A stretch of 64,000 nucleotides of DNA from Blastococcus colisei (GTDB taxonomy: Bacteria > Actinomycetota > Actinomycetes > Mycobacteriales > Geodermatophilaceae). The stretch covers positions 744,001-808,000 of the forward strand of contig NZ_VFQE01000001.1 of NCBI RefSeq assembly GCF_006717095.1. Reading direction: 5' to 3'. The notes under the pieces are model-generated. The model did not search any database. It was given only the letters and a program-made list of their open reading frames with translations, and was not told the origin of the DNA. A program made the translations under genes and the position numbers. Within the stretch, counting starts at the first letter, position 1. Every line of letters starts with the position of its first letter. Of this stretch, positions 10,333 through 19,749 are shown piece by piece.

Positions 10333-11643
10333 GTGCTGCAGGCGTTCGCCGCGGCGTTCCGGACGCCAGACCTCCGGCGCAAGCTGCTGTTCTCCCTGGC
10401 GATCATCGCCGTGTACCGGCTGGGTGCCGCGGTGCCCGGGCCCGGTGTCTCCGTCGAGGCCATCAACAACTGCCTCGAGCTCGCCCAGGCCTCCGACCAG
10501 CGCGACATCTACTCGCTGGTCAACCTGTTCTCCGGCGGCGCGCTGCTGCGGCTGAGCGTCTTCGCGCTCGGGATCATGCCGTACATCACGGCCAGCATCA
10601 TCGTGCAGCTGCTGGTGGTCGTGATCCCGCGGTTCGAGCAGTTGAAGAAGGAAGGGCAGTCGGGTCAGGCGAAGCTGACCCAGTACACCCGCTACCTGAC
10701 GATCGCCCTGGCCGTGCTGCAGAGCACCGGCATCATCGCCCTGGCGCGCAGTGGTCAGTTGTTCCCCGGCTGCCCCGACAACATCATCCCGTCGGATTCC
10801 GTCTGGTCGACGATCGTCCTGGTGGTCGCGTTGACGGCCGGGACCGCCCTGATCATGTGGCTGGGCGAGCTGCTCACCGAGAAGGGCATCGGCAACGGCA
10901 TGTCCGTGCTGATCTTCACCTCGATCGCCGCCCGCATCCCGGCCGAGGGCGGTGCGATCCTGCAGACCCGGGGTGGCCTCGTCTTCGCCGTCGTCTGCAC
11001 CTTCGCGCTGCTGATCATCGGCGCGGTCGTCTACGTGGAACAGGCCCAGCGCCGCATCCCGGTGCAGTACGCCAAGCGCATGGTCGGCCGCCGCATGTAC
11101 GGCGGGACGTCGACGTATCTGCCGCTCAAGGTGAACCAGGCCGGGGTCATCCCCGTCATCTTCGCCTCGTCGCTGCTGTACCTGCCGCAGCTGATCGTGC
11201 AGCTGCAGGGCAACGAGACCGGTGGCGTCCGGCAGTTCTTCGAGACGCACATCATCGACCAGAGCAGCCCGGTCCACATCGCGGTCTTCTTCGGCCTGAT
11301 CGTCTTCTTCACGTACTTCTACGTGTCGATCACGTTCAACCCGGAGGAGCGGGCCGACGACATGAAGCGATACGGCGGCTTCATCCCCGGTATCCGGCCC
11401 GGCCGGCCGACCGCCGAGTACCTGCAGTACGTGCTCTCCCGGATCACCCTCCCCGGGTCGATCTACCTCGGTGTGGTCGCCGTCCTGCCGAACTTCTTCC
11501 TCGCCGTCACTCAGGAGGGGCAGAACCAGAACTTCCCGTTCGGTGGCGTCGCAGTGTTGATCATGGTCGGAGTGGGGTTGGAGACGGTGAAGCAGATCGA
11601 GACGCAGCTCAACCAGCGCAACTACGAAGGGTTCCTGAAGTAG
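10333..11643 (+). CDS. secY: Protein translocase subunit SecY
   Basis: SecY is the channel of the Sec translocon in the cytoplasmic membrane. The 436-residue product starts at GTG after AGGGGAGGG and has about ten hydrophobic helices. It carries the conserved [14 protein letters not shown] segment (helix 2), [20 protein letters not shown] and [20 protein letters not shown], all SecY signatures. Length is typical. Its TAG overlaps the adk GTG (TAGTG), so secY and adk are coupled, the usual spc-operon tail. Confidence 0.97.
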   Translation: MLQAFAAAFRTPDLRRKLLFSLAIIAVYRLGAAVPGPGVSVEAINNCLELAQASDQRDIYSLVNLFSGGALLRLSVFALGIMPYITASIIVQLLVVVIPRFEQLKKEGQSGQAKLTQYTRYLTIALAVLQSTGIIALARSGQLFPGCPDNIIPSDSVWSTIVLVVALTAGTALIMWLGELLTEKGIGNGMSVLIFTSIAARIPAEGGAILQTRGGLVFAVVCTFALLIIGAVVYVEQAQRRIPVQYAKRMVGRRMYGGTSTYLPLKVNQAGVIPVIFASSLLYLPQLIVQLQGNETGGVRQFFETHIIDQSSPVHIAVFFGLIVFFTYFYVSITFNPEERADDMKRYGGFIPGIRPGRPTAEYLQYVLSRITLPGSIYLGVVAVLPNFFLAVTQEGQNQNFPFGGVAVLIMVGVGLETVKQIETQLNQRNYEGFLK

Positions 11644-12248
11644 TGCGCGTCGTCCTCCTGGGGCCGCCCGGAGCGGGCAAGGGCACCCAGGCGCAGATCA
11701 TCGCCGGCAAGCTCGGCGTCCCCGCTGTCTCGACCGGTGACATCTTCCGGGCCAACGTGAGCGGCCAGACCGAGCTGGGCCAGAAGGCCAAGACCTACAT
11801 GGACGCCGGCGACCTCGTCCCCGACGAGATCACCGTGGCCATGGTCCGGGACCGCCTGGCCGAATCGGACGCCACGGGTGGGTTCCTGCTCGACGGCTTC
11901 CCCCGCACGATCGCCCAGGCCGAGCAGCTGCGGGAGTCGCTGGCCGATCTCGGGCACGGCCTGGACCGCGTGCTGGAGCTCGTCGTGGACGAGGACGAGC
12001 TGGTCCGGCGGTTGTCGGGCAGGCGCATGCTCGTCGACGGTCAGATGGTCCAGCGCGACGACGACAAGCCCGAGACGGTGCGGCACCGCCTGCAGGTGTA
12101 CCGGGAACAGACGGCGCCGCTGTCGGGCTTCTACGAGGCCGAGGGCCTGCTCTCCCGCATCGATGCGATCGGTGAGGTCGAGGAGGTCACCGCCCGCGCG
12201 GTGGACGCGCTGGGCTCCGTGGACGGCGACGAGCCGAGCGCAGGCTGA
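11643..12248 (+). CDS. adk: Adenylate kinase
   Basis: Adenylate kinase interconverts ATP + AMP and 2 ADP. The GTG start at 11643 gives 201 residues: [20 protein letters not shown] with the P-loop, STGDIFR and [15 protein letters not shown] for AMP binding. The lid region ([20 protein letters not shown]) is short and lacks zinc cysteines, as in many actinobacteria. The start overlaps the secY stop. A much longer in-frame ORF upstream is a shadow of secY. Confidence 0.95.
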   Translation: MRVVLLGPPGAGKGTQAQIIAGKLGVPAVSTGDIFRANVSGQTELGQKAKTYMDAGDLVPDEITVAMVRDRLAESDATGGFLLDGFPRTIAQAEQLRESLADLGHGLDRVLELVVDEDELVRRLSGRRMLVDGQMVQRDDDKPETVRHRLQVYREQTAPLSGFYEAEGLLSRIDAIGEVEEVTARAVDALGSVDGDEPSAG

Positions 12249-12330
12249 GCGGCGCGAACGTGGGGCGAGGCAGCGCATGAGCGCGGGCATACTGTCTCGC
12301 GTCCCGCTGCTGGCGAAGTGGAGTGGACGC

Positions 12331-13134
12331 ATGATCCAGATCAAGACACCGCACGAGATCGAACTCATGCGTGCGTCGGGGCTCATCACTGCGGGAGCCC
12401 ACGCCGCGGTCAGGGCCGCCATCCGCCCCGGGGTCAGCACCGGTGAGCTCGACGCCATCGCCGAGGACCACATCCGGTCCCACGGCGCGGTGCCGAACTT
12501 CCTCGGCTACCACGGGTTCACCGGCACCATCTGCGCATCGATCAACGACGAGATCGTGCACGGGATCCCCGACCCCGACCGCCGGCTCGCCGACGGTGAC
12601 AACATCTCCATCGACTGCGGCGCGATCCTGCAGGGCTGGCACAGCGACGCCGCCGTCACGATGACGGTGGGGGAGCCCTCACTCGAGGACGCCGCTCTCC
12701 TGGAGATCACCGAGCGCTCGATGTGGGCCGGTCTGGCGAAGGCGATCGCCGGCGGGCGGCTGACCGACATCAGCCACGCGGTGGAGCAGACCATCAGGGC
12801 CGAGTCGCACCCGTACGGCATCGTCGATCACTACGGCGGCCACGGCATCGGCACCGAGATGCATCAGGACCCGCACGTGCTCAACTACGGCCGTCCGGGC
12901 CGTGGGCCCAAGCTGGTCCCAGGGCTCGTCCTGGCCATCGAGCCGATGGTCACGATGGGCGACCCGGCGACCGTCGAGCTCGAGGACGGTTGGACCGTGG
13001 TCACGAAGGACGGCTCCCGTGCCGCCCACTTCGAGCACTCCGTCGCCATCACCCCCGAGGGCCCGTGGGTGCTGACGGCGGAGGACGGCGGCGTCGCCGG
13101 ACTCGCGCCGTTCGGCATCACCGCTCGCGCCTGA
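12331..13134 (+). CDS. map: Methionine aminopeptidase type I
   Basis: This enzyme removes the initiator Met using a dinuclear metal site. The 267-residue product contains SIDCGAILQGWHSDAAVT (metal aspartates), YGGHGIGTEMHQDP (catalytic His), LAIEPMVTMG and AAHFEHSVAI (metal glutamates). The ATG at 12331 is preferred, giving MIQIKTPHEIELMRASG. ATG 12277 would add 18 residues. A possible -10 (TACTGT) lies between the two. It follows adk by 82 bases, the classic secY-adk-map-infA order. Confidence 0.94.
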   Translation: MIQIKTPHEIELMRASGLITAGAHAAVRAAIRPGVSTGELDAIAEDHIRSHGAVPNFLGYHGFTGTICASINDEIVHGIPDPDRRLADGDNISIDCGAILQGWHSDAAVTMTVGEPSLEDAALLEITERSMWAGLAKAIAGGRLTDISHAVEQTIRAESHPYGIVDHYGGHGIGTEMHQDPHVLNYGRPGRGPKLVPGLVLAIEPMVTMGDPATVELEDGWTVVTKDGSRAAHFEHSVAITPEGPWVLTAEDGGVAGLAPFGITARA

Positions 13135-13447
13135 CGAAGGACCCCGTCGCCCCCCACCGCTCACGCCTGATCACGACCCCCGCCCCGCGGCGACGGGCCA
13201 TGGCCGGCGCAGGCGTGCTGGCTGTCACTCTTTCCCCTCCGGGGGCGGGTTGGTGACTGGTGGGGCGTCAAGGTACAGTGGCCGATGGCGTTCGCGCCGT
13301 TCCGCCGTCGTGCTGTGGCCGCACGACCCGGAGCGCCCTCGCGAGAGCGCCTGCACCACCTGTTCTGCAACCACCGAGCGCGTCCGACGGGGCTTCCCCG
13401 TGGGCGAGCGAGGACATGGACCACCGAGTCGAGGAGCGCGCTAGGGA
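13135..13447 (+). other. Intergenic region map-infA (313 bases) with hairpin and promoter
   Basis: No gene is supported here. Bases 13143-13151 (CCCGTCGCC) pair exactly with 13189-13197 and could form a map terminator with a large loop. A promoter-like pair follows at 13250-13279. The remainder, about 170 bases up to infA, would be a long 5' leader and has no conserved feature I recognise. Confidence 0.5.
13250..13279 (+). promoter_or_regulatory. Putative infA promoter
   Basis: TTGGTG (13250-13255) and TACAGT (13274-13279) are spaced by 18 bases, a good fit to a housekeeping sigma promoter. They lie about 170 bases upstream of infA, implying a long leader for infA-rpmJ-rpsM. The call rests on sequence match and position only. 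Confidence 0.5.
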
Positions 13448-13669
13448 ATGGCGAAGAAGGACGGGGCCATCGAGGTCGAGGGTCGCGTCGTCGAGCCGCT
13501 GCCCAATGCGATGTTCCGGGTCGAGCTGCAGAACGGGCACCGGGTGCTCGCCCACATCAGCGGCAAGATGCGCCAGCACTACATCCGCATCCTGCCCGAG
13601 GACCGCGTGGTCGTGGAGCTCTCGCCCTACGACCTGACCCGCGGTCGCATCGTCTACCGGTACAAGTAA
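13448..13669 (+). CDS. infA: Translation initiation factor IF-1
   Basis: IF-1 is an OB-fold protein that blocks the A site during initiation. The 73-residue product [20 protein letters not shown], with [20 protein letters not shown] and the ending GRIVYRYK, is almost identical to IF-1 across actinobacteria. TAGGGA precedes the ATG. It is followed by rpmJ after 73 bases, the conserved arrangement. Confidence 0.98.
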   Translation: MAKKDGAIEVEGRVVEPLPNAMFRVELQNGHRVLAHISGKMRQHYIRILPEDRVVVELSPYDLTRGRIVYRYK

Positions 13670-13742
13670 TCGCTCGGACCGCGCCTGCCCGACCGGCAGC
13701 GTGGGACCGGCACACGATCGACAGGAATGAGGGGCGGCACCG

Positions 13743-13856
13743 GTGAAGGTCCAGCCGTCGGTGAAGAAGATCTGCGACAAGTGCAAGGTGATCCGCCGGC
13801 ACGGCCGGGTCATGGTCATCTGCGACAACGCCCGGCACAAGCAGCGCCAGGGCTGA
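13743..13856 (+). CDS. rpmJ: 50S ribosomal protein L36, zinc-binding form
   Basis: This 37-residue protein starts at GTG and reads [20 protein letters not shown], then [18 protein letters not shown]11, C14, C27 and H32 form the zinc ribbon of the C+ form of L36. Length is exactly the family's. GAGGGGCGGCACC lies upstream. It sits between infA and rpsM as in most bacteria. Confidence 0.97.
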   Translation: MKVQPSVKKICDKCKVIRRHGRVMVICDNARHKQRQG

Positions 13857-13870
13857 GGGAGTACCTGAAC

Positions 13871-14251
13871 ATGGCACGACTGGCCGGCGTCGACCTGCCC
13901 CGCGAGAAGCGGATGGAGATCGCGCTCACCTACATCTATGGCATCGGCAAGGCCCACGCCAAGGAGACCCTGGCCGCGACGGGCGTCAGCCCCGACCTGC
14001 GCGTCAAGGACCTCGGCGACGAGGACCTGCTGAAGCTCCGTGACTACATCGACGAGCACTTCCGCGTCGAGGGTGACCTGCGCCGCGAGGTCGCCGGCGA
14101 CATCCGCCGCAAGGTGGAGATCGGCTGCTACCAGGGGCTGCGTCACCGCCGTGGGCTCCCGGTCCACGGTCAGCGCACCAAGACCAACGCGCGCTCGAGC
14201 AAAGGCCCGCGCAAGACCATCGCCGGCAAGAAGAAGGCCGGCAAGAAGTAA
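13871..14251 (+). CDS. rpsM: 30S ribosomal protein S13
   Basis: S13 pairs with S19 in the 30S head and contacts L5 and tRNA. The 126-residue product starts [20 protein letters not shown] and has [17 protein letters not shown] and [20 protein letters not shown], typical of S13, with a lysine-rich end. An ATG at 13871 is used; the upstream in-frame extension covers rpmJ. A 12-bp hairpin follows before rpsK. Confidence 0.97.
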   Translation: MARLAGVDLPREKRMEIALTYIYGIGKAHAKETLAATGVSPDLRVKDLGDEDLLKLRDYIDEHFRVEGDLRREVAGDIRRKVEIGCYQGLRHRRGLPVHGQRTKTNARSSKGPRKTIAGKKKAGKK

Positions 14252-14259
14252 TCCGCGTA

Positions 14260-14303
14260 GCGCGCCGTCACGGCGACCCGTGAGGGCGGGAGTGACGGCG
14301 CGC
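14260..14303 (+). terminator. 12-bp inverted repeat between rpsM and rpsK
   Basis: GCGCGCCGTCAC (14260-14271) and GTGACGGCGCGC (14292-14303) are perfect reverse complements around a 20-base loop. It lies in the 110-base rpsM-rpsK gap. It may be an attenuator, a processing site, or a regulatory target for an alpha-operon protein such as S4. The choice cannot be made from sequence alone. Confidence 0.5.
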
Positions 14304-14361
14304 CGCGGGCTGCCTCTGGCAGCACCCCCAGGCCATAGCAACTGAAGGAAACCGGAGAGAC

Positions 14362-14769
14362 ATGCCTCCCAGGGCTCGCACCGCGGCTGGTGCCAAGAAG
14401 GTCCGCCGCAAGGAGAAGAAGAACGTCGCCCACGGCGCCGCGCACATCAAGAGCACGTTCAACAACACGATCGTGTCGATCACCGACCCGAACGGCAACG
14501 TGATCAGCTGGGCCTCCGCCGGCCACGTCGGCTTCAAGGGCTCGCGCAAGTCCACGCCGTTCGCGGCGCAGATGGCTGCCGAGAACGCCGCGCGCAAGGC
14601 GCAGGAGCACGGCATGCGCAAGGTCGACGTCTTCGTGAAGGGCCCCGGCTCCGGTCGCGAGACGGCGATCCGCTCCCTGCAGGCCACCGGCCTCGAGGTC
14701 GGGCAGATCCAGGACGTGACGCCGCAGCCGCACAACGGCTGCCGCCCCAAGAAGCGCCGCCGGGTCTGA
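14362..14769 (+). CDS. rpsK: 30S ribosomal protein S11
   Basis: S11 forms the platform and helps shape the E-site mRNA path. The 135-residue product carries [40 protein letters not shown] and the C-terminal [15 protein letters not shown], all diagnostic. Length is standard. GAAGGAAACCGGAGAG precedes the ATG. rpsD follows after 35 bases. Confidence 0.97.
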   Translation: MPPRARTAAGAKKVRRKEKKNVAHGAAHIKSTFNNTIVSITDPNGNVISWASAGHVGFKGSRKSTPFAAQMAAENAARKAQEHGMRKVDVFVKGPGSGRETAIRSLQATGLEVGQIQDVTPQPHNGCRPKKRRRV

Positions 14770-14804
14770 CCGGTCACTGACGAGACGAAACAGGAGTATT
14801 TGAC

Positions 14805-15431
14805 GTGGCCCGTTACACCGGAGCCGATTGCCGCCTCTGCCGGCGCGAGAAGATGAAGCTGTTCCTCAAGGGCAGCAAGTGCGAGTCCCCGAAGTGCCCG
14901 ATCGAGATCCGGCCCTACCCGCCGGGCGAGCACGGCCGCGGTCGCACCAAGGACAGCGAGTACCTGCTCCAGCTCCGCGAGAAGCAGAAGGCCCGCCGCA
15001 TCTACGGCGTGCTGGAGAAGCAGTTCCGCGGGTACTACGAAGAGGCCAACCGCAAGACCGGCAAGACCGGTGAGGTACTCCTCCAGATCCTGGAGTCGCG
15101 GCTGGACAACGTGGTCTACCGGGCCGGCTTCGCCGAGTCCCGCGACATGGCCCGCCAGCTGGTGCGCCACGGCCACATCCGGGTGAACGGCCGCAAGGTC
15201 GACATCCCGTCCTACCGGGTCAGCGAGAACGACATCATCGAGGTCGCGGAGAAGTCCCGCACGATGCTGCCTTTCGAGATCGCCCAGGCCCGCGCCGGCG
15301 AGCGCCCCGTGCCCGCGTGGCTCGAGGTCATCAGCAGCCAGCTGCGCGTGCTCGTGCACAGCATCCCGGCCCGCCAGGTGATCGACACCCCGGTCCAGGA
15401 GCAGCTGATCGTGGAGCTCTACTCCAAGTAA
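14805..15431 (+). CDS. rpsD: 30S ribosomal protein S4, zinc-binding form
   Basis: S4 nucleates 30S assembly and, in E. coli, represses the alpha operon. The 208-residue product starts at GTG ([20 protein letters not shown]). C9, C12, C26 and C31 form a zinc site, the C+ type of S4. The S4 RNA-binding domain is seen at about residues 98-160 ([20 protein letters not shown]). A CAGGAG site lies upstream. A strong hairpin follows before rpoA. Confidence 0.97.
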   Translation: MARYTGADCRLCRREKMKLFLKGSKCESPKCPIEIRPYPPGEHGRGRTKDSEYLLQLREKQKARRIYGVLEKQFRGYYEEANRKTGKTGEVLLQILESRLDNVVYRAGFAESRDMARQLVRHGHIRVNGRKVDIPSYRVSENDIIEVAEKSRTMLPFEIAQARAGERPVPAWLEVISSQLRVLVHSIPARQVIDTPVQEQLIVELYSK

Positions 15432-15438
15432 GCGGCAA

Positions 15439-15475
15439 CACCCGGGGGCGGAAATGGCCATTTCCGCCCCGGGTG
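15439..15475 (+). terminator. Hairpin between rpsD and rpoA
   Basis: CACCCGGGGGCGGAAAT and ATTTCCGCCCCGGGTG pair along 16 bp with one bulged G around a GGCC loop. It starts 7 bases after the rpsD stop and about 100 bases before rpoA. An intra-operon attenuator that sets the ratio of ribosomal proteins to RNA polymerase alpha is inferred. Confidence 0.65.
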
Positions 15476-15572
15476 CACGACGGCGGGGCGGGCGGACAGA
15501 TGTCCGCCTCGCCGGCACCACCCCCTCACGGCGTCATATGGCGGTCGCCGGAGGACGTGAAGGAGAACCACC

Positions 15573-16652
15573 ATGCTCATCGCACAGCGCCCCACCCTCA
15601 CCGAGGAGACGATCACCGAGTCGCGTTCGCGATTCGTCATCGAGCCGCTCGAGCCCGGGTTCGGCTACACCCTCGGCAACTCCCTGCGCCGCACGCTCCT
15701 CTCCTCGATCCCCGGTGCTGCTGTCACCAGCATCCGGATCGAGGGCACCCTGCACGAGTTCACCACCGTGCCGGGCGTCAAGGAGGACGTCACCGAGATC
15801 ATCCTCAACCTCAAGGGCCTGGTCGTCAGCTCCGACTCCGACGAGCCGGTGACGATGTACCTGCGCAAGCAGGGCCCCGGTGAGGTCACCGCCGCCGACA
15901 TCGCGCCGCCGGCCGGTGTCGAGGTGCACAACCCCGACCTGCACATCGCCACGCTCAACGGCAAGGGTCGTCTCGAGATCGAGCTGGTCGTCGAGCGGGG
16001 CCGCGGCTACGTGCCGGCGCCGCAGAACAAGCAGCCCGGCCAGGAGATCGGCCGCATCCCCGTCGACTCGATCTACTCGCCGGTCCTCAAGGTCACCTAC
16101 GCCGTCGAGGCGACCCGTGTCGAGCAGCGCACCGACTTCGACCGCCTGGTCGTCGACGTCGAGACCAAGCCGTCGATCGCTCCCCGTGACGCGATCGCCA
16201 GCGCCGGCTCCACGCTGGTCGAGCTCTTCGGCCTGCTGCGTGAGCTGAACATCGACGCCGAGGGCATCGAGGTCGGGCCCAGCCCGGCCGAGGCCGCCGA
16301 CATCGCGAACTTCTCGATGCCGATCGAGGACATGGACCTCACCGTCCGGTCCTACAACTGCCTCAAGCGCGAGGGCGTGCACACGGTCGGCGAGCTCGTG
16401 ACCCGGTCCGAGGCCGACCTGCTCGACATCCGCAACTTCGGGGCGAAGTCGATCGACGAGGTCAAGATGAAGCTGGCGGCCATGGGCCTCGCGCTCAAGG
16501 ACAGCCCGCCCGGGTTCATCCCCACCTCGATCGAGAGCTACGACGAGGGCTACGAGACCGACGCGTACCAGGGCTCGCCCGAGTACGGCAATGGCCAGTT
16601 CGGCGAGGCCGAGTACAGCGACGCCTCCTACCAGGAGACCGAGCAGCTCTGA
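15573..16652 (+). CDS. rpoA: DNA-directed RNA polymerase subunit alpha
   Basis: The alpha dimer scaffolds RNA polymerase, and its C-terminal domain contacts UP elements and activators. The 359-residue product has the N-terminal dimer domain ([20 protein letters not shown]) and the C-terminal domain ([19 protein letters not shown], then [15 protein letters not shown]). A Tyr/Glu-rich tail follows from about residue 320. AAGGAG precedes the ATG. It stands between rpsD and rplQ as in other bacteria. Confidence 0.98.
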   Translation: MLIAQRPTLTEETITESRSRFVIEPLEPGFGYTLGNSLRRTLLSSIPGAAVTSIRIEGTLHEFTTVPGVKEDVTEIILNLKGLVVSSDSDEPVTMYLRKQGPGEVTAADIAPPAGVEVHNPDLHIATLNGKGRLEIELVVERGRGYVPAPQNKQPGQEIGRIPVDSIYSPVLKVTYAVEATRVEQRTDFDRLVVDVETKPSIAPRDAIASAGSTLVELFGLLRELNIDAEGIEVGPSPAEAADIANFSMPIEDMDLTVRSYNCLKREGVHTVGELVTRSEADLLDIRNFGAKSIDEVKMKLAAMGLALKDSPPGFIPTSIESYDEGYETDAYQGSPEYGNGQFGEAEYSDASYQETEQL

Positions 16653-16662
16653 GCCGGTGCGT

Positions 16663-16692
16663 GCCGGGCGGCGGGGCAACCCGCCGTCCGGC
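16663..16692 (+). terminator. GCAA-tetraloop hairpin after rpoA
   Basis: GCCGGGCGGCGGG (16663-16675) pairs with CCCGCCGTCCGGC (16680-16692), with one G-T pair, around a GCAA tetraloop. It sits 10 bases after the rpoA stop and 100 bases before rplQ. A terminator or attenuator is the simplest reading. Confidence 0.65.
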
Positions 16693-16792
16693 GCCCCTCT
16701 CCGGGCAGCCACACTGAGCGACAGCACCACAGGACGCAGCCCCACCACGGACGCAGCCGGCACTCCCTCCGGCCGCCTGAGGAAGGACCGAC

Positions 16793-17536
16793 ATGCCCAC
16801 CCCCACCAAGGGCCCCCGTCTCGGCGGGTCCCCCTCGCACGAGCGGCTGATGCTGGCCAACCTGGCCACCTCGCTGTTCGAGCACGGGCGGATCACGACC
16901 ACCGAGACCAAGGCGAAGCGCCTGCGTCCCCTGGCCGAGAAGCTGGTGACCTTCGCCAAGCGCGGTGACCTGCACGCCCGCCGCCAGGTCATGACGACCA
17001 TCCGGGACAAGGACGTCGTCCACACCCTCTTCGCCGAGATCGGACCTCGCTACGAGAACCGCCCCGGTGGCTACACCCGGATCACCAAGGTGGGTCCCCG
17101 CAAGGGCGACAACGCGCCGATGGCGGTCATCGAGCTGGTCGAGGCCCTGACCGTCGGTCAGCAGGCCGTCGGCGAGGCCGAGCGGGCCCGTGGCACGACG
17201 TTCGCGTCGGGTGCCGGCGCGGCCGCCGCGTCCGGTGAGGTCACCGCAGACGTCGTCGACTCGGCTGATTCCGCCGACTCCGCCGACTCGGCTGATCCCG
17301 CGGACAGCCCCGACGAGATCGTCGCCGACGTCTTCGTGCCCGACGGTGAGCGCCAGGACGACGGCGACGTCGACCGCGAGCCGACCGCCGAGAACGGCGT
17401 CGTCGTCGAGGGTGACAACGTCTCCCCGGAACTGGCCGACGCCGCCGCGGCGGAGATCAACGCCGCGGAGACCCAGGACGCCGCCACCGAGAGCCTCAAG
17501 GCTCCCGGCGGCGAGGCTGCGCCCGACCCCAAGTAA
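16793..17536 (+). CDS. rplQ: 50S ribosomal protein L17 with long acidic tail
   Basis: L17 lies at the back of the 50S subunit. Residues 1 to about 120 are the normal protein ([40 protein letters not shown]). A further 125 residues are Ala/Asp/Glu-rich and include a run of Asp-Ser-Ala repeats encoded by a 9-base tandem repeat at 17258-17302. The family is usually 115-200 residues. GAGGAAGGA precedes the ATG. The tail's function is unknown; L4 and S3 show comparable tails. Confidence 0.95.
   Translation: MPTPTKGPRLGGSPSHERLMLANLATSLFEHGRITTTETKAKRLRPLAEKLVTFAKRGDLHARRQVMTTIRDKDVVHTLFAEIGPRYENRPGGYTRITKVGPRKGDNAPMAVIELVEALTVGQQAVGEAERARGTTFASGAGAAAASGEVTADVVDSADSADSADSADPADSPDEIVADVFVPDGERQDDGDVDREPTAENGVVVEGDNVSPELADAAAAEINAAETQDAATESLKAPGGEAAPDPK
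17258..17302 (+). repeat. Five copies of a 9-base coding repeat in rplQ
   Basis: The unit GAYTCSGCY repeats five times with small changes (GACTCGGCT, GATTCCGCC, GACTCCGCC, GACTCGGCT, GATCCCGCG) and encodes Asp-Ser/Pro-Ala. Such a repeat can change copy number by slippage, so tail length may vary between strains. Confidence 0.8.
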
Positions 17537-17540
17537 GACC

Positions 17541-18389
17541 CTGGACCGCCTGCACGTCCCGGACGAGCCCGTTCCCCCCCGGGGGGACGGGCTCGTCCGT
17601 CTTCGTCTGGACGTCTCCTACGACGGCACCGCGCTGCACGGCTGGGCGCGCCAGCCCGGGCAGCGCACCGTCCAGGGTGACCTGGAGCAAGCGCTGTCCA
17701 TGGTGCTGCGCGTGCCGGTCGACCTCACCGTCGCCGGCCGGACCGACGCCGGCGTGCACGCGACCGGGCAGGCCGCGCACTGCGACGTCCCGCGGCCTGT
17801 GTGGGAGGAGCAGGGGCAACGGCTGGTCCGCCGGCTCCGCGGGGTGCTGCCGGCCGACATCGCCGTGCCGGCCGTCGCGGAGGTCTCACCGGACTTCGAC
17901 GCCCGGTTCAGCGCACTCGGCCGGCACTACGTCTACCGGCTGACCGACGACCCGGCCGGGCCGCCACCGCTGCGCCGTGCGGACACGGTCGGCTGGCCCC
18001 GCAGGCTCGACGACGGGGCGATGACCGAGGCCGCCGGGCTCCTGCTCGGCGAGCACGATTTCGCGGCGTTCTGCCGACGCCGCGAGGGGGCGACGACGAT
18101 CCGCACGCTGCTCGCCCTCGGGGTCGTCCGCAGCGGCAGCCTGGTCACGGTGAGCGCCTCGGCAGACGCCTTCTGCCACTCCATGGTGCGCAGCCTCGTC
18201 GGTGCGCTGACCGCCGTCGGTGAGGGCCGGCGTCCCCCGGAGTGGCCGGCCGCCCTGCTCGCCCGCACCGAGCGCTCCAGCGAGGTGCCGGTCGCGCCGG
18301 CCGGGGGTCTGACCCTGGTGCGGGTGGACTACCCCGTCGACGAGGAGCTGGCAGCCCGGGCGCTGGTCACCCGCGCCCGCCGCGGCTGA
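17541..18389 (+). CDS. truA: tRNA pseudouridine(38-40) synthase TruA, start uncertain
   Basis: TruA converts U38-U40 of tRNA anticodon stems to pseudouridine. The frame shows [20 protein letters not shown], the catalytic-Asp motif [26 protein letters not shown] and [19 protein letters not shown], so the enzyme is complete. No ATG, GTG or TTG lies in frame between 17411 (deep in rplQ) and the conserved core. CTG at 17541 or 17550 are the nearest candidates. A strong hairpin (17561-17598) overlaps the 5' end. The 3' end overlaps the convergent 18367-19050 gene by 23 bases. Confidence 0.85.
   Translation: MDRLHVPDEPVPPRGDGLVRLRLDVSYDGTALHGWARQPGQRTVQGDLEQALSMVLRVPVDLTVAGRTDAGVHATGQAAHCDVPRPVWEEQGQRLVRRLRGVLPADIAVPAVAEVSPDFDARFSALGRHYVYRLTDDPAGPPPLRRADTVGWPRRLDDGAMTEAAGLLLGEHDFAAFCRRREGATTIRTLLALGVVRSGSLVTVSASADAFCHSMVRSLVGALTAVGEGRRPPEWPAALLARTERSSEVPVAPAGGLTLVRVDYPVDEELAARALVTRARRG
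17561..17598 (+). terminator. Strong hairpin after rplQ, inside the 5' end of truA
   Basis: GGACGAGCCCGTTCCCCCC and GGGGGGACGGGCTCGTCC pair along 18 bp with one extra T in the 5' arm. It begins 25 bases after the rplQ stop and looks like the terminator of the alpha cluster. Since the conserved TruA core starts just after it, truA expression may depend on readthrough or an unusual start. Confidence 0.7.
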
Positions 18390-19050
18390 GCGACTCCTCC
18401 ACGGCCTGGGCGATCGGCGTGGGCCCCGCGACCAACTCCAGTACCGCGCCGTCCCGGCCGGCGTCGAGCAGGGCCACGAGCACCGCGGCGACGTCGTCAC
18501 GCGGGATGCTGCCCCGGTCGACGGACCGCCCGAGAGTCACCCGGCCGGTGCCGGGGTCGTCGGTGAGTCCGCCCGGTCGCAGCACCGTCGTCCGCAGGGC
18601 CGGGCGGGACAGCAGGTCCTGTTCCGCGGCGAGCTTGGCCTGCAGGTAAGCCAGGAACACGTCGTCGAGGCCGTGCGGCCGGCGTCCGTCCGCGACGGAG
18701 TCCACGCCCATCGAGGACACCAGCAGATACCGCTCCACCCCGGCCCGGACGGCTGCGTCGGCGAGCAGCACGGCGGCGCCCCGGTCGACGGTGTCCTTGC
18801 GGGCGGCGCCACTGCCCGGGCCGGCTCCGGCGGCGAACACCACCGCGTCGGCCCCCGTGACGGCACTCGCGACCTCGTCGACCGACGCCGACTCGAGGTC
18901 GAGGACCGCGGGCTCCATGCCGTCCGCCCGCACGTCGGTCGCATGGTCGGGGTTGCGGATGATGCCGACGACGGTGTCGCCGCGGGCGGAGAGGAGACGG
19001 CCGAGGCGGCGGGCGACCTGCCCGTGGGCCCCGGCGAGGACGATGCGCAT
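18367..19050 (-). CDS. NAD(P)-binding atypical short-chain reductase
   Basis: This 227-residue protein has a Rossmann fold of the atypical SDR (NmrA/YwnB-like) type: [20 protein letters not shown] with the Gly-rich cofactor loop, then [10 protein letters not shown] and a [11 protein letters not shown] strand. [11 protein letters not shown] segment stands in for the YxxxK region, followed by [16 protein letters not shown]. The substrate is unknown; such proteins act as reductases, epimerases or redox sensors. It is convergent with truA, overlapping by 23 bases at the 3' ends. Confidence 0.8.
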   Translation of the reverse strand: MRIVLAGAHGQVARRLGRLLSARGDTVVGIIRNPDHATDVRADGMEPAVLDLESASVDEVASAVTGADAVVFAAGAGPGSGAARKDTVDRGAAVLLADAAVRAGVERYLLVSSMGVDSVADGRRPHGLDDVFLAYLQAKLAAEQDLLSRPALRTTVLRPGGLTDDPGTGRVTLGRSVDRGSIPRDDVAAVLVALLDAGRDGAVLELVAGPTPIAQAVEESLSRGGRG

Positions 19051-19089
19051 GCCGATCGCCTACCCCGGTGGCTCCCTCCGGTACACCGA

Positions 19090-19710
19090 TCAGCCGTAGC
19101 GCACGTCGATGACGATCCGGCCCGGATCGGTGAGCGCGAACGCCCGGAACGGCTGTTGGCCCCCGTCGATCCCGAGCAGGATCTCCTCGTACCCCTCGAA
19201 GAAGCCGGTCGTCAGGGCCTCGACGACCGGACCGGGGCTGGTCCTGATGCGCGACGTCGACTGGCCACCCGGCGCGGCCCCGGTTCGCAGCTGCACCCGC
19301 AGGAAGGCCTCACCGGCGATGTCGACCGGCCCTCCGCCGGGGCCGGTGGGCTCGGAGTAGCCCACCGTCCACTCCGGAACGCCGTTGGTGTTCAGGTCCA
19401 CCACCAGCCGGGTGTAGCCGTCGTGGGAGCGGAACCGCAGACCGTCGACGTGCATCGCGCCGGCGGGATCGCCCGTCCCCGGCTGCGCCGGACCCGAGTC
19501 GTCCTCGGTGTCGGCGGGGAAGGACGCGTCGTCGGGAGCCTGCTCGTCGGTCGGGGCCTGCGGGGCGGACGGCGTCGGGCTGCCGCCCGACGGAGGGGAG
19601 GTGGACGACGACGCGGGCCCGCCGGGGCTGGCGACGCCGTGCACCTCGTCCGTGCAGGCGGCGACGAGCAGGACGGCGAACACCAGGACGGTGACTCTGG
19701 GGCGACGCAT
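19090..19710 (-). CDS. AMIN-like domain lipoprotein
   Basis: The 206-residue protein has a lipoprotein signal (VLVFAVLLVAACTDEVHG, lipobox Cys at about residue 19). A Pro/Ser/Asp-rich linker of about 60 residues follows, then one beta-rich domain (LRFRSHDGYTRLVVDLNTNG to PGRIVIDVRYG). That domain resembles the AMIN-like domain of actinobacterial envelope lipoproteins. It is probably anchored on the outer face of the membrane. AGAGAGG precedes the ATG. Its partner and function are unknown. Confidence 0.7.
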   Translation of the reverse strand: MRRPRVTVLVFAVLLVAACTDEVHGVASPGGPASSSTSPPSGGSPTPSAPQAPTDEQAPDDASFPADTEDDSGPAQPGTGDPAGAMHVDGLRFRSHDGYTRLVVDLNTNGVPEWTVGYSEPTGPGGGPVDIAGEAFLRVQLRTGAAPGGQSTSRIRTSPGPVVEALTTGFFEGYEEILLGIDGGQQPFRAFALTDPGRIVIDVRYG

Positions 19711-19749
19711 CGGGGCCTCTCTGCCGGTGGGCAGGACGACGCTAGCCGC

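Noticed and set aside
10857-11642. In-frame extension upstream of adk
   Set aside because: It lies inside secY in another frame and has no adenylate kinase sequence.
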